Positions 8,060 through 16,536 of a DNA stretch of 64,000 nt are shown here, one piece after another. How positions within the stretch are numbered: the first letter of the stretch is position 1; every line of letters starts with the position of its first letter. Source of the stretch: Streptomyces sp. NBC_01476 (lineage in GTDB: Bacteria > Actinomycetota > Actinomycetes > Streptomycetales > Streptomycetaceae); NCBI RefSeq assembly GCF_036227265.1, contig NZ_CP109446.1, positions 6,651,001 through 6,715,000 of the forward strand. Reading direction: 5' to 3'. The notes beneath the pieces are model-generated. The model searched no databases. It was given only the letters and a program-made list of their open reading frames with translations, and had not been told where the DNA came from. Both the position numbers and the translations under genes were made by a program.

Positions 8060-9915
8060 GACGTCTCCCCCCGCGGGTCGCTCCCGGTCTCGTGCATGGC
8101 ATGGTCCAGCAGGCCGATGAAGGCCCGGTTCAGCAGTGCGCTCTCGGTGGGCCGCAGTGGGCGGCGGGTCAGCAGCAGCGCCTGGCCGTACAGTGCCTCC
8201 ACCGCCGTCACCGCGAGCCCCGGCTCGGTGACCGAAGCGGCCCGCCGCACCAGCGGGTTGAGATGGTTGAGCACCAACTGGGCGCGGGGCGCGGCGGATC
8301 GCAGCGAGCCGAGGATGTCCGCCCACAACCCGTCGGCCTCCGTGGCCAGTTCGGTACGGGTCCGTTCGTGCCGGGCCTCCCGGCTGTCCAGCAGCAGCGA
8401 CGGTGCGCTGACCGGGTGGAAACTGCGCAGCACCACATCGCAGTCGAACTGGGCGATCACCTCGCGGGCGGTGTGCAGGAAGGCCGCCGCGGCCAGTTCG
8501 GCCGCCGGGTCCACCGTGTCCAGGTGGGCGGTGACCGTCGTGGGGTCGAGGTCCGTGACCGAGCTGCCGGGCCGGATCTCCGGCAGCCGGTGCACCAGGT
8601 CCCGGTCGTAGGCGTAACCGCCGTTGACCACGCCGAGGCCGGCGGCGCTCGCGATCGGCGCCACCTGCCGGAACTCCTCCACCGACTGCGTCACCAGGAT
8701 CACCGGGTGCGCCCGGGCGAACTCGTCCAGCGTCACCTGCCCGTCGGTGGTCTCGAACGGCAGCCACGGCAGCAGCAGCCGCAGCAGTTCGTCGTCGTAG
8801 CGGGCCAGCGCCTTGACCGCCAGGTGGTGGGTGGCGATGAACTGGTGCAGCAGTGCGGGATCGCCGGCCGAAAGACCGGTGAGCCAGTCGCGGATCCGGG
8901 CCCCGAGCGCGTCGCGGATCGCGGCGAGTGTCTCGTCCTCGTACAGCGCCTCGCGCGAGGCGGTCGGCCGCAGGCTGTCCGCGTCCACCACGCAGCGGAC
9001 GAAGAAGGCCCAGTCGGGGAGGAGTTCATGGGCCTGGTCGGAGAGCAGCATGCCCTTGAGGTGCACCCGGTGCCCCGCCTGCCGGGAGGGATGCACCGAC
9101 GTCGGCAGCACGTACGCCACCCCGCGCAGTCCGACCAGCGGCAGGTCGAGGTCGATCGTGTCCAGCGGGGTGAAGTCGAACGTCCTGCGGCAGTGCTCGA
9201 CCAGCGCCTCTTTGCGGGCCAGCGGCGAGCCGTACCGCCGCTGCCACGGTGGGGGCGTGTCGTTGATCCGGGTCACCCGGCCGCCGGCGTCCTCGACGGT
9301 GACCTCGTGCCGCAGCAGGGCGCCGTAGTGCCGGGCCAGCGCCACCACCTGCTCGGGGCGGGTCCATTCGGCCGCGTCCGGGCGCGGGACCAGGGTGACG
9401 GTGGTGCCGGGCTCTGTGACGGCGCCGGCCGGCAGCGGCCGGATCGCGTAGCGGCCGTCGGAGCCGCCGCGCCATTCCACCGCGGGCGCCGCCGGGTCGG
9501 CAGCGGACTTCGTGGTGACGGTGATCTCGTCGGCCACCACGAAGCAGGCGAGCAGCCCGATCCCGAACTGGCCGATGAAGTCGCCGCGGGCCGAGGCCAG
9601 TTCGGCGCCGTCCAGGCCGCCGTCCGCGCCGCGCTTGGAGCTCCGGCCGATGGTGGCGAGGAAGCGGTGCACGTCGGCCTCGGTGAGGCCGACCCCGGTG
9701 TCGGTGACGGTCAGCCGGCCGTCCGCGGTGCGGACCGTGATCCGGGCCGGCGCCCCGGCGTCGAGCGCCTGCCGGGCGGTGATGGCGTCCACCGCGTTCT
9801 GCAGCAGCTCCCTCAAGTAGACCCGGGGGCTGGAGTAGAGGTGGTGGGAGAGCAGGTCGACCAGGCCCCGCAGGTCGACCTGGAACGTGTGTGTTGACTG
9901 TGCGTCGTCTGACAC
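8056..9915 (-). CDS. HSP90 family ATPase (HtpG-like)
   Basis: A 619-residue protein, close to HtpG length, with the GHKL ATPase fold at the N-terminus: ELLQNAVDAI (Asn40, Asp43), DTGVGL (72-77) and the glycine lid GQFGIGLL (115-122). The middle domain keeps the chaperone-like stretch HLKGMLLSDQAHELLP and the VVDADSLRPTASREAL counterpart of the conserved catalytic-loop region. Sequence is clearly diverged from canonical HtpG, so I give no symbol. The GTG start at 9915 fits the domain boundary. The stop overlaps the next gene's start in ATGA. A DUF4034-like gene lies 158 bp upstream in the same direction, and all three probably form one module. Confidence 0.93.
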   Translation of the reverse strand: MSDDAQSTHTFQVDLRGLVDLLSHHLYSSPRVYLRELLQNAVDAITARQALDAGAPARITVRTADGRLTVTDTGVGLTEADVHRFLATIGRSSKRGADGGLDGAELASARGDFIGQFGIGLLACFVVADEITVTTKSAADPAAPAVEWRGGSDGRYAIRPLPAGAVTEPGTTVTLVPRPDAAEWTRPEQVVALARHYGALLRHEVTVEDAGGRVTRINDTPPPWQRRYGSPLARKEALVEHCRRTFDFTPLDTIDLDLPLVGLRGVAYVLPTSVHPSRQAGHRVHLKGMLLSDQAHELLPDWAFFVRCVVDADSLRPTASREALYEDETLAAIRDALGARIRDWLTGLSAGDPALLHQFIATHHLAVKALARYDDELLRLLLPWLPFETTDGQVTLDEFARAHPVILVTQSVEEFRQVAPIASAAGLGVVNGGYAYDRDLVHRLPEIRPGSSVTDLDPTTVTAHLDTVDPAAELAAAAFLHTAREVIAQFDCDVVLRSFHPVSAPSLLLDSREARHERTRTELATEADGLWADILGSLRSAAPRAQLVLNHLNPLVRRAASVTEPGLAVTAVEALYGQALLLTRRPLRPTESALLNRAFIGLLDHAMHETGSDPRGETS

Positions 9916-10000
9916 CGATGGCGGCTTTCTCGTCGGTGGGCGGGTGACTCGACCGGGCTCGACGGCCCGGGTGCCCGGGGCTCGTACGGCGTTTCCCAGC

Positions 10001-10054
10001 GGGGGAGTCAGGGGAGTCAGGGGAGTCGGGGGAGGGGGGGAGTCAGGGGAGGCG
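10001..10054. repeat. Short G-rich tandem repeat (GGGGAGTCA-like)
   Basis: Four to five imperfect copies of a 9-10 bp unit containing GGGGAGTCA, in the gap between the DUF4034-like gene and the HSP90 gene. On the coding strand it is C-rich (TGACTCCCC). It may be a slippage-prone spacer or part of the HSP90 leader; no coding sense. Confidence 0.6.
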
Positions 10055-10073
10055 GGCGCGCGGCCGGCCCGGG

Positions 10074-11057
10074 TCACCCCCGGCAGCGGGACCGCCACTC
10101 GCGGAACGGCACCGTCGGATCCTGCCCGTCGAGATACATCCACGGGAACTGGGTGACGCTCCCGTCGAGCACCCGGAACAGGTCGCGGGCCGCCTCGGAC
10201 TCCCCGGCGAGCGCGAACGCCAGCGCGAAGGTGTTGAAGCCGCGGGTCCAGTCCCGGTGGCGGACGTACTGCGGGTGGTGCACGGAGAGTTCCGCGGCCT
10301 CGTACAGCTGGAGGATGACGGCGGAGCTGCGCATGTAGGCGCTGCCGCCGGCCCCGTCGTCCAGCCACTGCTCCAGGTGCGCGATGGCGACGAGTTCACC
10401 GAGCGGGCCGCCGGCCGGTGCGGCGAGCACCGACTCACGGGCGAAGCGGTGCATCTGTTCGTGCGAGCCGCCCCACTTGTCGCACACCTGCTGCAACTGC
10501 TGCCGGTGACTTGCCAGATGACCGGGGCTGCGGCGTACCGCGGCCTCGAACCGGCCGGCCGCGGCGCGCGTCCCCACCTGGAGTCCCCGGCCGGCGATCT
10601 GCAGGAAGTACCAGGGCGCGACCCAGCCGGGTTCGCGCTCCGCCACCTCGTACAACTGGTCTTCGGCGAGGCGCAGCCGGCTGTGGAAGACCTCGAACTG
10701 CTCCTCGGAGACGTACTTGGCCATCTTGCGGGTGCGGGCCTGCCAGGCCCACTCGATGTGCCGGGCGCCCGAGACCAGCAGCGGCAGCGCCGACTCCGGC
10801 TGCGCCGCAACCACCTCGCCGATCCAGCTCTCGACGCCGTCGATCGCGGCCAGACCCTCGACCAGCCAGGTCAGATCCTCGCCGTCCACGGCGAGATCCA
10901 GCTGCTCGCGCAGCAGCGGCCACTGTCCGGCCGTCGCGCCCTGTGCGGTCTCGCGCAGGGCAGCGAGCCGCGGATCGCCGTAGCTGGGGTCGACCCAGGG
11001 CGTGGCGCGCCGCCGGCGGGACACCCCGGTCTCGGCGCGGCGACGGATCAACGGCAT
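10074..11057 (-). CDS. DUF4034-like uncharacterised protein, first gene of HSP90 module
   Basis: A 327-residue soluble protein. From memory its pattern resembles DUF4034: a run of helices with IEWAWQARTR, a proline-bounded helix VAPWYFLQIAGRGL, and the tract KWGGSHEQMHRFAR. No enzyme motif, signal or membrane segment is visible; helical-repeat character suggests protein-protein contacts. The ATG at 11057 has a strong AAGGGGGG ribosome site 6 bp upstream. It precedes the HSP90 and repeat-protein genes in the same direction, so a shared assembly is plausible but unproven. Confidence 0.75.
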   Translation of the reverse strand: MPLIRRRAETGVSRRRRATPWVDPSYGDPRLAALRETAQGATAGQWPLLREQLDLAVDGEDLTWLVEGLAAIDGVESWIGEVVAAQPESALPLLVSGARHIEWAWQARTRKMAKYVSEEQFEVFHSRLRLAEDQLYEVAEREPGWVAPWYFLQIAGRGLQVGTRAAAGRFEAAVRRSPGHLASHRQQLQQVCDKWGGSHEQMHRFARESVLAAPAGGPLGELVAIAHLEQWLDDGAGGSAYMRSSAVILQLYEAAELSVHHPQYVRHRDWTRGFNTFALAFALAGESEAARDLFRVLDGSVTQFPWMYLDGQDPTVPFREWRSRCRG

Positions 11058-11219
11058 GAAGGCCCCCCTTGATTGCTGCTCCCCCGAGGACGTGCCAACG
11101 CTGCCCCCGACGCAGTACATATCACGGCCGGCTGAGCGACAGATCCGGCGGGGCTTCCTCCGCCGGGACCTGCGGCGACACCCACGCAGGCGGTCTGTCG
11201 CGCGTGCCCCGGCACGTCA

Positions 11220-11767
11220 CCTTTCGGCCCCGCCGCTTCCGCCGGCACCGGCGGCTGGCTGTGGCCCATGGAGTTCGAGCCCCGGGAGGGCGGCGGTTCC
11301 TGGGTGCGGTACGTGCACAGCGGCATCTTCGTCGACGACTGGGAGAATCAGTACGACGGCGCCGACAAGCACACCGACTTCTACCTCCACACCCTGCGCC
11401 AGTACCTCCTGCACTTCACCGGCCGCCCCGCGGCCTTCGCCACCGCCTCGGGCTCCGGCGCGGCCGGCGCCCGGACGCCCTGACCGTCGCCGCCCGGGCC
11501 CTCGGCCTCGCGCCGGGGGCCGCCGAGGGCGACACGGTCCGCGTCCAGCTCCCCGGCGCGGCCCACTCCTCGCAGGCCGTACTGGACTATCTGAACCCGT
11601 ACTTCATCGGCCTGCGCACCGGCCACGCGATGTACCGCGTCTTCGGCCGCAACCGGTCCGGTGCCACGGTCGGTCTCGCGGTCCACGACTTCGCCCCGCA
11701 GGCCGACCCCGCGTCTCTCGAAGCGGACCTGAAGCACTGGCTCGACGGGGTCTACGGGGTCGGGTGA
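11220..11767 (+). pseudogene. Broken SRPBCC (AHSA1-like) domain gene
   Basis: Two frames together give recognisable SRPBCC sequence. One, from about 11220 to 11460, reads AGTGGWLWPMEFEPREGG, then YVHSGIFVDDW and YLHTLRQYLLHFTG. The next frame, from about 11470, reads LTVAARALGLAP and GLRTGHAMYRVFGRN and ends at 11767. The N-terminal ~20-30 residues are missing, about 50 residues between EPREGG and WVRYVHSG are absent in frame, and a frameshift near 11460-11470 breaks the rest. Intact family members are about 230-250 residues long. SRPBCC proteins include the Hsp90-ATPase-activator-like group, a notable neighbour for the HSP90 module. Confidence 0.7.
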
Positions 11768-11980
11768 CCGCGGAGACCCGCCTACGGGGCCACCCGACCC
11801 GGCCCGGGAGCGGCACGTCCCGCTCCCGTCGCACCTGGCGGGACGGCCGCCCGACAGCCGCGGGCCGTGTCCGTACTCCCGCCGCCGCAAACCCTGAACC
11901 ATGGAGAATTTCTGTTATCCGGCCCGGTCGGCGGCCGTCTCCTGTGTGTCGGGGATGGCATGCCGGGAGAGGTCGGAGCG

Positions 11981-13012
11981 ATGGGACACAGGGGACGGCG
12001 CAAGGGGCAGGGCGGCCTGCTGGCCGCAGCCGCGCTGGCGGTGGCCGCGCTGTGTGTGGCGGTGTACGTCGTGGTCGGCCATGGCGGCAGGTCGGCAACG
12101 GCCGGTCGTGGCACACCTGTTGCCGACGCGGGAAGCACGGCCCCACCCGTACCCGCGCCCACCACGGTGCGGCCGTCGCCGACCACCCCTTCGGCCACCC
12201 CGACCAGGAGAAAGCCGACGACGAAGCCCCCGTCCGTACGACCCGCGCCGAAGCCCCGGCACAAGAAGGCGGCGGCTCCGCCCGCGACCGGCGCCGGCCT
12301 CGCGCCCCAGGCGGGCACCCGGGTGTTCACCTTCGTCAACAACGTGAGCCAGACCATCTGGCTGGCCTCCGGCGAGCAGACGGCGCAGCCCGCACTGGGA
12401 ACCACCGGCTGGGTGCTGAAGGCCGGGCAGACACTCAGCGTCCGGGTTCCCGACCACTGGAACGGCCGCTTCTGGGGCCGCACCGGCTGCAGTTTCGACA
12501 CGGCGGGCCGCGGCCACTGCGAAACCGGTGACTGCGACGGCAGGTTCCAGTGCGCGGGCTACGGGGTGATCCCGGCGACCCTCGCGGAGTTCAACCTCAA
12601 CGCCTGGAACGGGCTCGACTTCTACGACGTGAGCCTGGTCGACGGCTCCAACCTGCCGATGTACATCAACCTCGTCGGCGGCACCACCAAGGACCCGGTG
12701 AGCGCGAACGGCTGCTCGGCCGCCGGCTGCACCCGCGCGGTCGCCTGCCCCGCCGAACTCAAGGTCACCTCGGGCGGCCGGACGGTGGGTTGCGAGTCGC
12801 CGTGCGGGGTCTTCGACACCGACCAGTACTGCTGCCGGGCCCAGTGGGCGCCGCGCGACAAGTGCCTGCCGGACCAGTGGCCGGTGGACTACGCGGCGAT
12901 CTTCAAGAAGGCCGAGCCGTTCGCGTACTCCTACGTGGACGACGACGCGACCAGCACCTTCACCAGCAACGGCGAGGCCGGGTACCGGATCACCTTCGGG
13001 GTGAGTCCGTAG
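11981..13012 (+). CDS. Secreted or membrane-anchored thaumatin-family protein
   Basis: A 343-residue protein. A basic start (MGHRGRRKG) and a hydrophobic segment at about residues 11-32 act as signal or anchor. A Pro/Thr-rich linker follows to about residue 100, then a thaumatin-like domain: VFTFVNNVSQTIWLAS, then the core WNGRFWGRTGCSFD with CETGDCDG, LAEFNLN and the usual FYDVSLVDGSNLP. Twelve cysteines in the domain can form six disulfides. Thaumatin-like proteins bind or cleave beta-glucans in some organisms; activity here is not shown. GGGAGAGG precedes the ATG at 11981. Confidence 0.9.
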   Translation: MGHRGRRKGQGGLLAAAALAVAALCVAVYVVVGHGGRSATAGRGTPVADAGSTAPPVPAPTTVRPSPTTPSATPTRRKPTTKPPSVRPAPKPRHKKAAAPPATGAGLAPQAGTRVFTFVNNVSQTIWLASGEQTAQPALGTTGWVLKAGQTLSVRVPDHWNGRFWGRTGCSFDTAGRGHCETGDCDGRFQCAGYGVIPATLAEFNLNAWNGLDFYDVSLVDGSNLPMYINLVGGTTKDPVSANGCSAAGCTRAVACPAELKVTSGGRTVGCESPCGVFDTDQYCCRAQWAPRDKCLPDQWPVDYAAIFKKAEPFAYSYVDDDATSTFTSNGEAGYRITFGVSP

Positions 13013-13059
13013 GCCACTTCCTGTACAGTTGCCCAGGAAATCGAGCCCTGGGGGATACG

Positions 13060-13422
13060 GTGAACGTCGTTGCGAACGTGCTGGTCGGACTCGTTGCCGC
13101 CTTTCACGTCTATGTGCTGGTCCTGGAGATGTTCCTGTGGCAGGGACCGCGCGGCCGGGTGCTGCACGGCCTCGACGCGGCCGGCGCCCGTATCACCGCG
13201 CCGCTCGCCGCCAACCAGGGCCTCTACAACGGGTTTCTGGCCGCCGGGCTGGTCTGGGGGCTGATCGCCGGGGACCCGGTGGGCTTCCAGGCGAAGGTCT
13301 TCTTCCTGTGCTGCGTGATCGTCGCGGGGGCGTACGGCGCCGCCACCGCGTCCCGCACGATCCTCTTCGCCCAGTTCGCGCCGGCGGTGGTCACGCTCGT
13401 CGTGGTGCTCGTGGCGGCATGA
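13060..13422 (+). CDS. DUF1304 family membrane protein
   Basis: A 120-residue integral membrane protein with four predicted helices, starting NVVANVLVGLVAAFHVYVLV and containing the typical LEMFLW and NQGLYNGFLAAGLVWG motifs of DUF1304. The function of the family is unknown. The GTG at 13060 is preceded by a GGGGGATA ribosome site. Its stop overlaps the start of the TetR gene in ATGA, so the two are co-translated and the TetR protein probably controls this membrane protein. Confidence 0.88.
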   Translation: MNVVANVLVGLVAAFHVYVLVLEMFLWQGPRGRVLHGLDAAGARITAPLAANQGLYNGFLAAGLVWGLIAGDPVGFQAKVFFLCCVIVAGAYGAATASRTILFAQFAPAVVTLVVVLVAA

Positions 13423-14000
13423 CCACGGAACCCGACGGCCAGGACAGACCCGGCGACCCGCGGACGATCCGTACCCGCGCCCGGCTGCGGGCCGCGCTCC
13501 TCGCCGAGTGCGAACAGCGCCCGCTGGACCAGGTCAGCCTCTCGGCGGTGGCCCGCCGCGCCGGGGTCGGCCGGGCCACCCTCTATCTGCACTACGAGGG
13601 GCTCCAGGCGCTGGCGGTCGACGCGTGCGCCGACGTCGTACGGCAAGGGGTCGACGCCCTGCACGCCTGGACCGGTGCCCCCTCGCCCGATGCCCCGCCC
13701 GCCCCGCTCACCGACTTCCTCGTCGCCGTCCACCGGCGGGCCGCTCTCTACCGCGCCCTGCTGCCCGACGGCGCCGGCGGCCCGCTCGGCACTCTTCTGC
13801 ACCGGGAGTTGCGCGCCCGCTCCCACGCGGAGCGGGTCAGAGCCGGCGCCCCGTACCCCGACCTCGCCGCCGCCGCGACCGCCGCCACCTTCACCGGGCT
13901 GCTCGCCGACTGGCTCCACGGGCAGGTCGAACTGAGCCCCGAGGACTTCGCCCGGCATGTCTGGCGCCTGCTGCTCGCCGTCCACCGCACCATCCGCTGA
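13419..14000 (+). CDS. TetR/AcrR family transcriptional regulator
   Basis: A 193-residue repressor-type protein. The N-terminal helix-turn-helix spans about residues 15-60 (RARLRAALLAECEQ, then LSAVARRAGVGRATLYLHYEG). The C-terminal ligand domain is helical and not recognisable by substrate. Translationally coupled to the DUF1304 gene by ATGA. Likely an autoregulator of this two-gene operon; no clear palindrome was found upstream of 13060. Confidence 0.9.
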   Translation: MTTEPDGQDRPGDPRTIRTRARLRAALLAECEQRPLDQVSLSAVARRAGVGRATLYLHYEGLQALAVDACADVVRQGVDALHAWTGAPSPDAPPAPLTDFLVAVHRRAALYRALLPDGAGGPLGTLLHRELRARSHAERVRAGAPYPDLAAAATAATFTGLLADWLHGQVELSPEDFARHVWRLLLAVHRTIR

Positions 14001-14102
14001 TCGCACGCAGCGACACGCCCCTGCGAACGAAAGGTGAATCTCCTGGACCAAACGGACGACATCAGGGGGCGAGTGGTTACCCAGAGCCGAAGGTTTGCGA
14101 GG

Positions 14103-14981
14103 ATGAGAACGATGACTTCCGCTTTTCCTGACGCGCCCCATGAGCGCGGAGACGACGAAGACCGCGGCCGGAACCGGCACCGCGGTCCCCGGCGCGCGCC
14201 CCGGCGCAGGATGATGCTGGCGACCGCCGGCGCCGTCGGCCTTGTCGTGGCCGGCGCCGGATACCTCGTGGTGGCCCGGCACAACGGCACCGCCGTCGCC
14301 GCCGACGGACAGCGCGGGCCCGCCTCCGGGCGGCTGTCCGCCACCGCGCCGGCGACCCCGTCGGCCACGCCGAGCCCTGCTGACGCGCTGCCCACCGGGA
14401 TCCCCGGACTCGGCCCCAGGACACGCGGCCGGATCCCGGCCACCACCCGGCAGGTGCTGGTCGCCTCCGGCAAGGCGAAGAACTCCGCGGACACCCTGGT
14501 CACCCTCTGGTCCCGTACCGACGACGGCCACTGGAAGGCCGGCGCCACCTGGCCCGCCCACAACGCCCTCCACGGCTGGACGAGTTCGCACCACGCGGGC
14601 GATCTGCACAGCCCCATCGGGGTGTTCACGCTTCACGACGCCGGCGGCTTCGACGCCGACCCCGGGTCCGCACTGCCGTACCACCACTCGTCCAAGTTCC
14701 AGGCGGGCGGCGTCGGTTTCGACGGCGAGACGCTGGATCAGGCGTTCGACTACGTGATCGCCATCGACTACAACCGCGTCGCCGGCACCTCCCCGCTCGA
14801 CGGCACGCAGCCGCTCGGGCCGAGCCGCGGGGGCGGGATCTGGGTGCATGTGGACCACGGCGGCCCGACCCACGGCTGCGTGAGCGTCTCGGCCGCGCAC
14901 ATGGTCGACCTGCTGCGCACACTCCAGCCGGCCGACCACCCGGTGATCGTGATGGGCGACCACACGTCCCTGTCCGCCTGA
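14103..14981 (+). CDS. L,D-transpeptidase-like cell-wall enzyme
   Basis: A 292-residue protein with a basic N-terminus, one membrane anchor at about residues 37-58, a Ser/Pro/Thr linker and a YkuD-like catalytic domain. The catalytic motif is HGCVSVS near residue 260, preceded by the conserved HVDHGGPTHG context, with SPIGVF upstream as in the family. It would cross-link peptidoglycan or a related substrate outside the membrane. The ATG at 14112 has better spacing to GCGAGG than the ATG at 14103; both are possible. Single gene followed by a large terminator-like inverted repeat. Confidence 0.88.
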   Translation: MRTMTSAFPDAPHERGDDEDRGRNRHRGPRRAPRRRMMLATAGAVGLVVAGAGYLVVARHNGTAVAADGQRGPASGRLSATAPATPSATPSPADALPTGIPGLGPRTRGRIPATTRQVLVASGKAKNSADTLVTLWSRTDDGHWKAGATWPAHNALHGWTSSHHAGDLHSPIGVFTLHDAGGFDADPGSALPYHHSSKFQAGGVGFDGETLDQAFDYVIAIDYNRVAGTSPLDGTQPLGPSRGGGIWVHVDHGGPTHGCVSVSAAHMVDLLRTLQPADHPVIVMGDHTSLSA

Positions 14982-14996
14982 AGCCGCAAGCCGCAA

Positions 14997-15066
14997 GCCA
15001 CCGGGCGCCGGGTTCCCACGGCTGCCGCGCGCTGCGGTCAGCCGCCGGATCCCGGCGCCCGGTGGC
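14997..15066. terminator. Convergent terminator-like inverted repeat
   Basis: Two perfect 16-bp arms (14997-15012 and 15051-15066) around a 38-nt loop lie between the 3' ends of the L,D-transpeptidase gene (+) and the phospholipase gene (-). There is no T run, as is common for Streptomyces terminators; it would work from both sides. Confidence 0.65.
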
Positions 15067-15074
15067 CCGGTGCC

Positions 15075-16181
15075 TCAGCCGCGCGGCACCACCAGGGACT
15101 GCACGTCCGGCAGGCTCTTCCAGTCGTTGGACGCGACCGTGGCGTGCGCCTTGGCCAGCAGCGCCACCCGCGCCGCGGCGTCCGCGGGCGACGGATTCAC
15201 GTCGTCCAGGGCAGGCGCCACGTTCTGCGAGTCGGTCATGAAGAGCAGGTAGTGGTTGGTGTCGTACCAGCTCGTGTCGATGGACCCGTTGAGGTAGGTG
15301 GCCGCGTCACCGTCGAAGGCCACGAACCAGGGACGGATCGAGGTGTCCGAGTAGCGCGTACGCGGGTCGCCCGCCGCGGCGTTGTGCACCGAGGGGAAGA
15401 TGTTCGCCTGCGCGGTCTTGCCCTGGGTGTGCAGGTCGCGCAGGTACTGCGCGTACTCCTTGTCCGTCCACAGCGAGTCGGTCGGGTTGGACTCCTCGAC
15501 GGTGCCCGGGATGACCTCAAGCAGCACCTTGCCGGCGAGCTGCTGCCGGGTCGGCCAGTTGCCCGCCTTCGCCGCGTCGTCGAGGGTGGCGTACTGCCCG
15601 CCGCCCGGCTTGTTGAGCAGGTCGTTCGGCTTGAAGACCAGGTTGCCCAGGTGGGCGCTGATCGACTGGTCGAGCTTGGCCGGGCTCAGTCCGAAGGTGG
15701 CCTGGAAGCCCGCCTTCATCTCCAGCTTGATGATCAGCGGACCGTGCCCGGGGTGCGCGCCGAGCCACACCCGCACGTCGTCAAGGCAGCTCTCCAGGTC
15801 CTTGTTGGCACCGCCGGTGTAGAGCTGCGCGGCCGAGGACGCGTCGACGCAGTTGTTGCTGTTGCCCAGCGGGTTGGAGTGGCTGACCTTCCACTCCTGG
15901 GTGATGAAGTCGTCCCAGACGTCCAGCTCGATCATCGAGGTGCCCGTGTCGAGCGCCTGTGCGAGGTACGTGAACGTGGCGGGGTCGTAACTGTTGTGCA
16001 GGCCCGACGTGGTGGCGCCGGACAGCGGCAGTGAGTCCGTGCCGGCGGCGGAGGCGGCGGTGCCCGCTCCGGGGCCGGCGACGGCGAACGCCAGGCATGC
16101 GGTCAGCGTGCCGAGCAGCGCGGTGCGCAGCGCCGCACGGGGGCGAAGGGTAACTCGACGACGGGACGTCGGACCGGTCAC
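15075..16181 (-). CDS. Secreted phosphatidylinositol-specific phospholipase C-like enzyme
   Basis: A 368-residue exported protein. A basic twin-Arg-like N-terminus (SRRRVTLRPR) and a hydrophobic core ending at an AXA-type site near residue 45 (GTAASAAG) form the signal peptide. The TIM-barrel PLC domain shows both catalytic His: GLHNSYD and WKVSHSNPLG, with the metal-site Glu/Asp in MIELDVWDD. Closest type is the calcium-dependent phosphoinositide PLC group of actinomycetes. The GTG at 16181 has an excellent AGGAGG site. Probably hydrolyses phospholipids outside the cell; the exact lipid is unknown. Confidence 0.88.
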   Translation of the reverse strand: MTGPTSRRRVTLRPRAALRTALLGTLTACLAFAVAGPGAGTAASAAGTDSLPLSGATTSGLHNSYDPATFTYLAQALDTGTSMIELDVWDDFITQEWKVSHSNPLGNSNNCVDASSAAQLYTGGANKDLESCLDDVRVWLGAHPGHGPLIIKLEMKAGFQATFGLSPAKLDQSISAHLGNLVFKPNDLLNKPGGGQYATLDDAAKAGNWPTRQQLAGKVLLEVIPGTVEESNPTDSLWTDKEYAQYLRDLHTQGKTAQANIFPSVHNAAAGDPRTRYSDTSIRPWFVAFDGDAATYLNGSIDTSWYDTNHYLLFMTDSQNVAPALDDVNPSPADAAARVALLAKAHATVASNDWKSLPDVQSLVVPRG

Positions 16182-16252
16182 GTGTCCTCCTATGGGGGGT
16201 GGCTCTCCGTTCAGGACGGTGACGGCCACGCGTGAATCGACGGAGACATGAC

Positions 16253-16282
16253 ACGTAACGCGATCTGGATTCCGCCTGTCAG
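16253..16282 (-). promoter_or_regulatory. Candidate promoter of the phospholipase gene
   Basis: On the minus strand CTGACA (16282-16277) and TTACGT (16258-16253) are 18 bp apart, about 70 bp before the GTG. The rest of the 355-bp gap 16182-16536 shows no coding sequence. Confidence 0.3.
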
Positions 16283-16491
16283 CTCCGCATCGCGCCGATC
16301 TTAGGGCGCGGGGGAGCGGGTGGAACCCCCTTGGTGGGGCGGTGGTTGATGCTGCGTCAGGTGGGGGAAGGCTTCTGTTCGGGTTGATGGTGATACGGGA
16401 GGATCGGTACGCCGGGGCAGGCGCCTAGGCTTTCGCGGCAGATCTCGCTGCGGGAAGCCGCGGCCGGCTGAAGGAGTCACCCGGCCGTCCG

Positions 16492-16505
16492 GGCCGGCGC
16501 CGGCC
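16492..16505. terminator. GC-rich palindrome after flavin-fold gene
   Basis: The 14-bp perfect palindrome GGCCGGCGCCGGCC lies about 30 bp beyond the stop of the leftward pyridoxamine-oxidase-like gene. Likely a short terminator hairpin without a T run. Confidence 0.35.
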
Positions 16506-16536
16506 GCTTCACGAGCCTTCGTTCATGCGCCTTCGC

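Noticed and set aside
6416..9897. Long plus-strand open frames opposite the HSP90 and repeat-protein genes
   Set aside because: Same GC-bias effect; no domain, and no ribosome site at plausible starts.
11981..13012. Thaumatin gene as a recent transfer from plants or fungi
   Set aside because: GC content and codon use match the neighbours, and thaumatin-family genes are common in Streptomyces.
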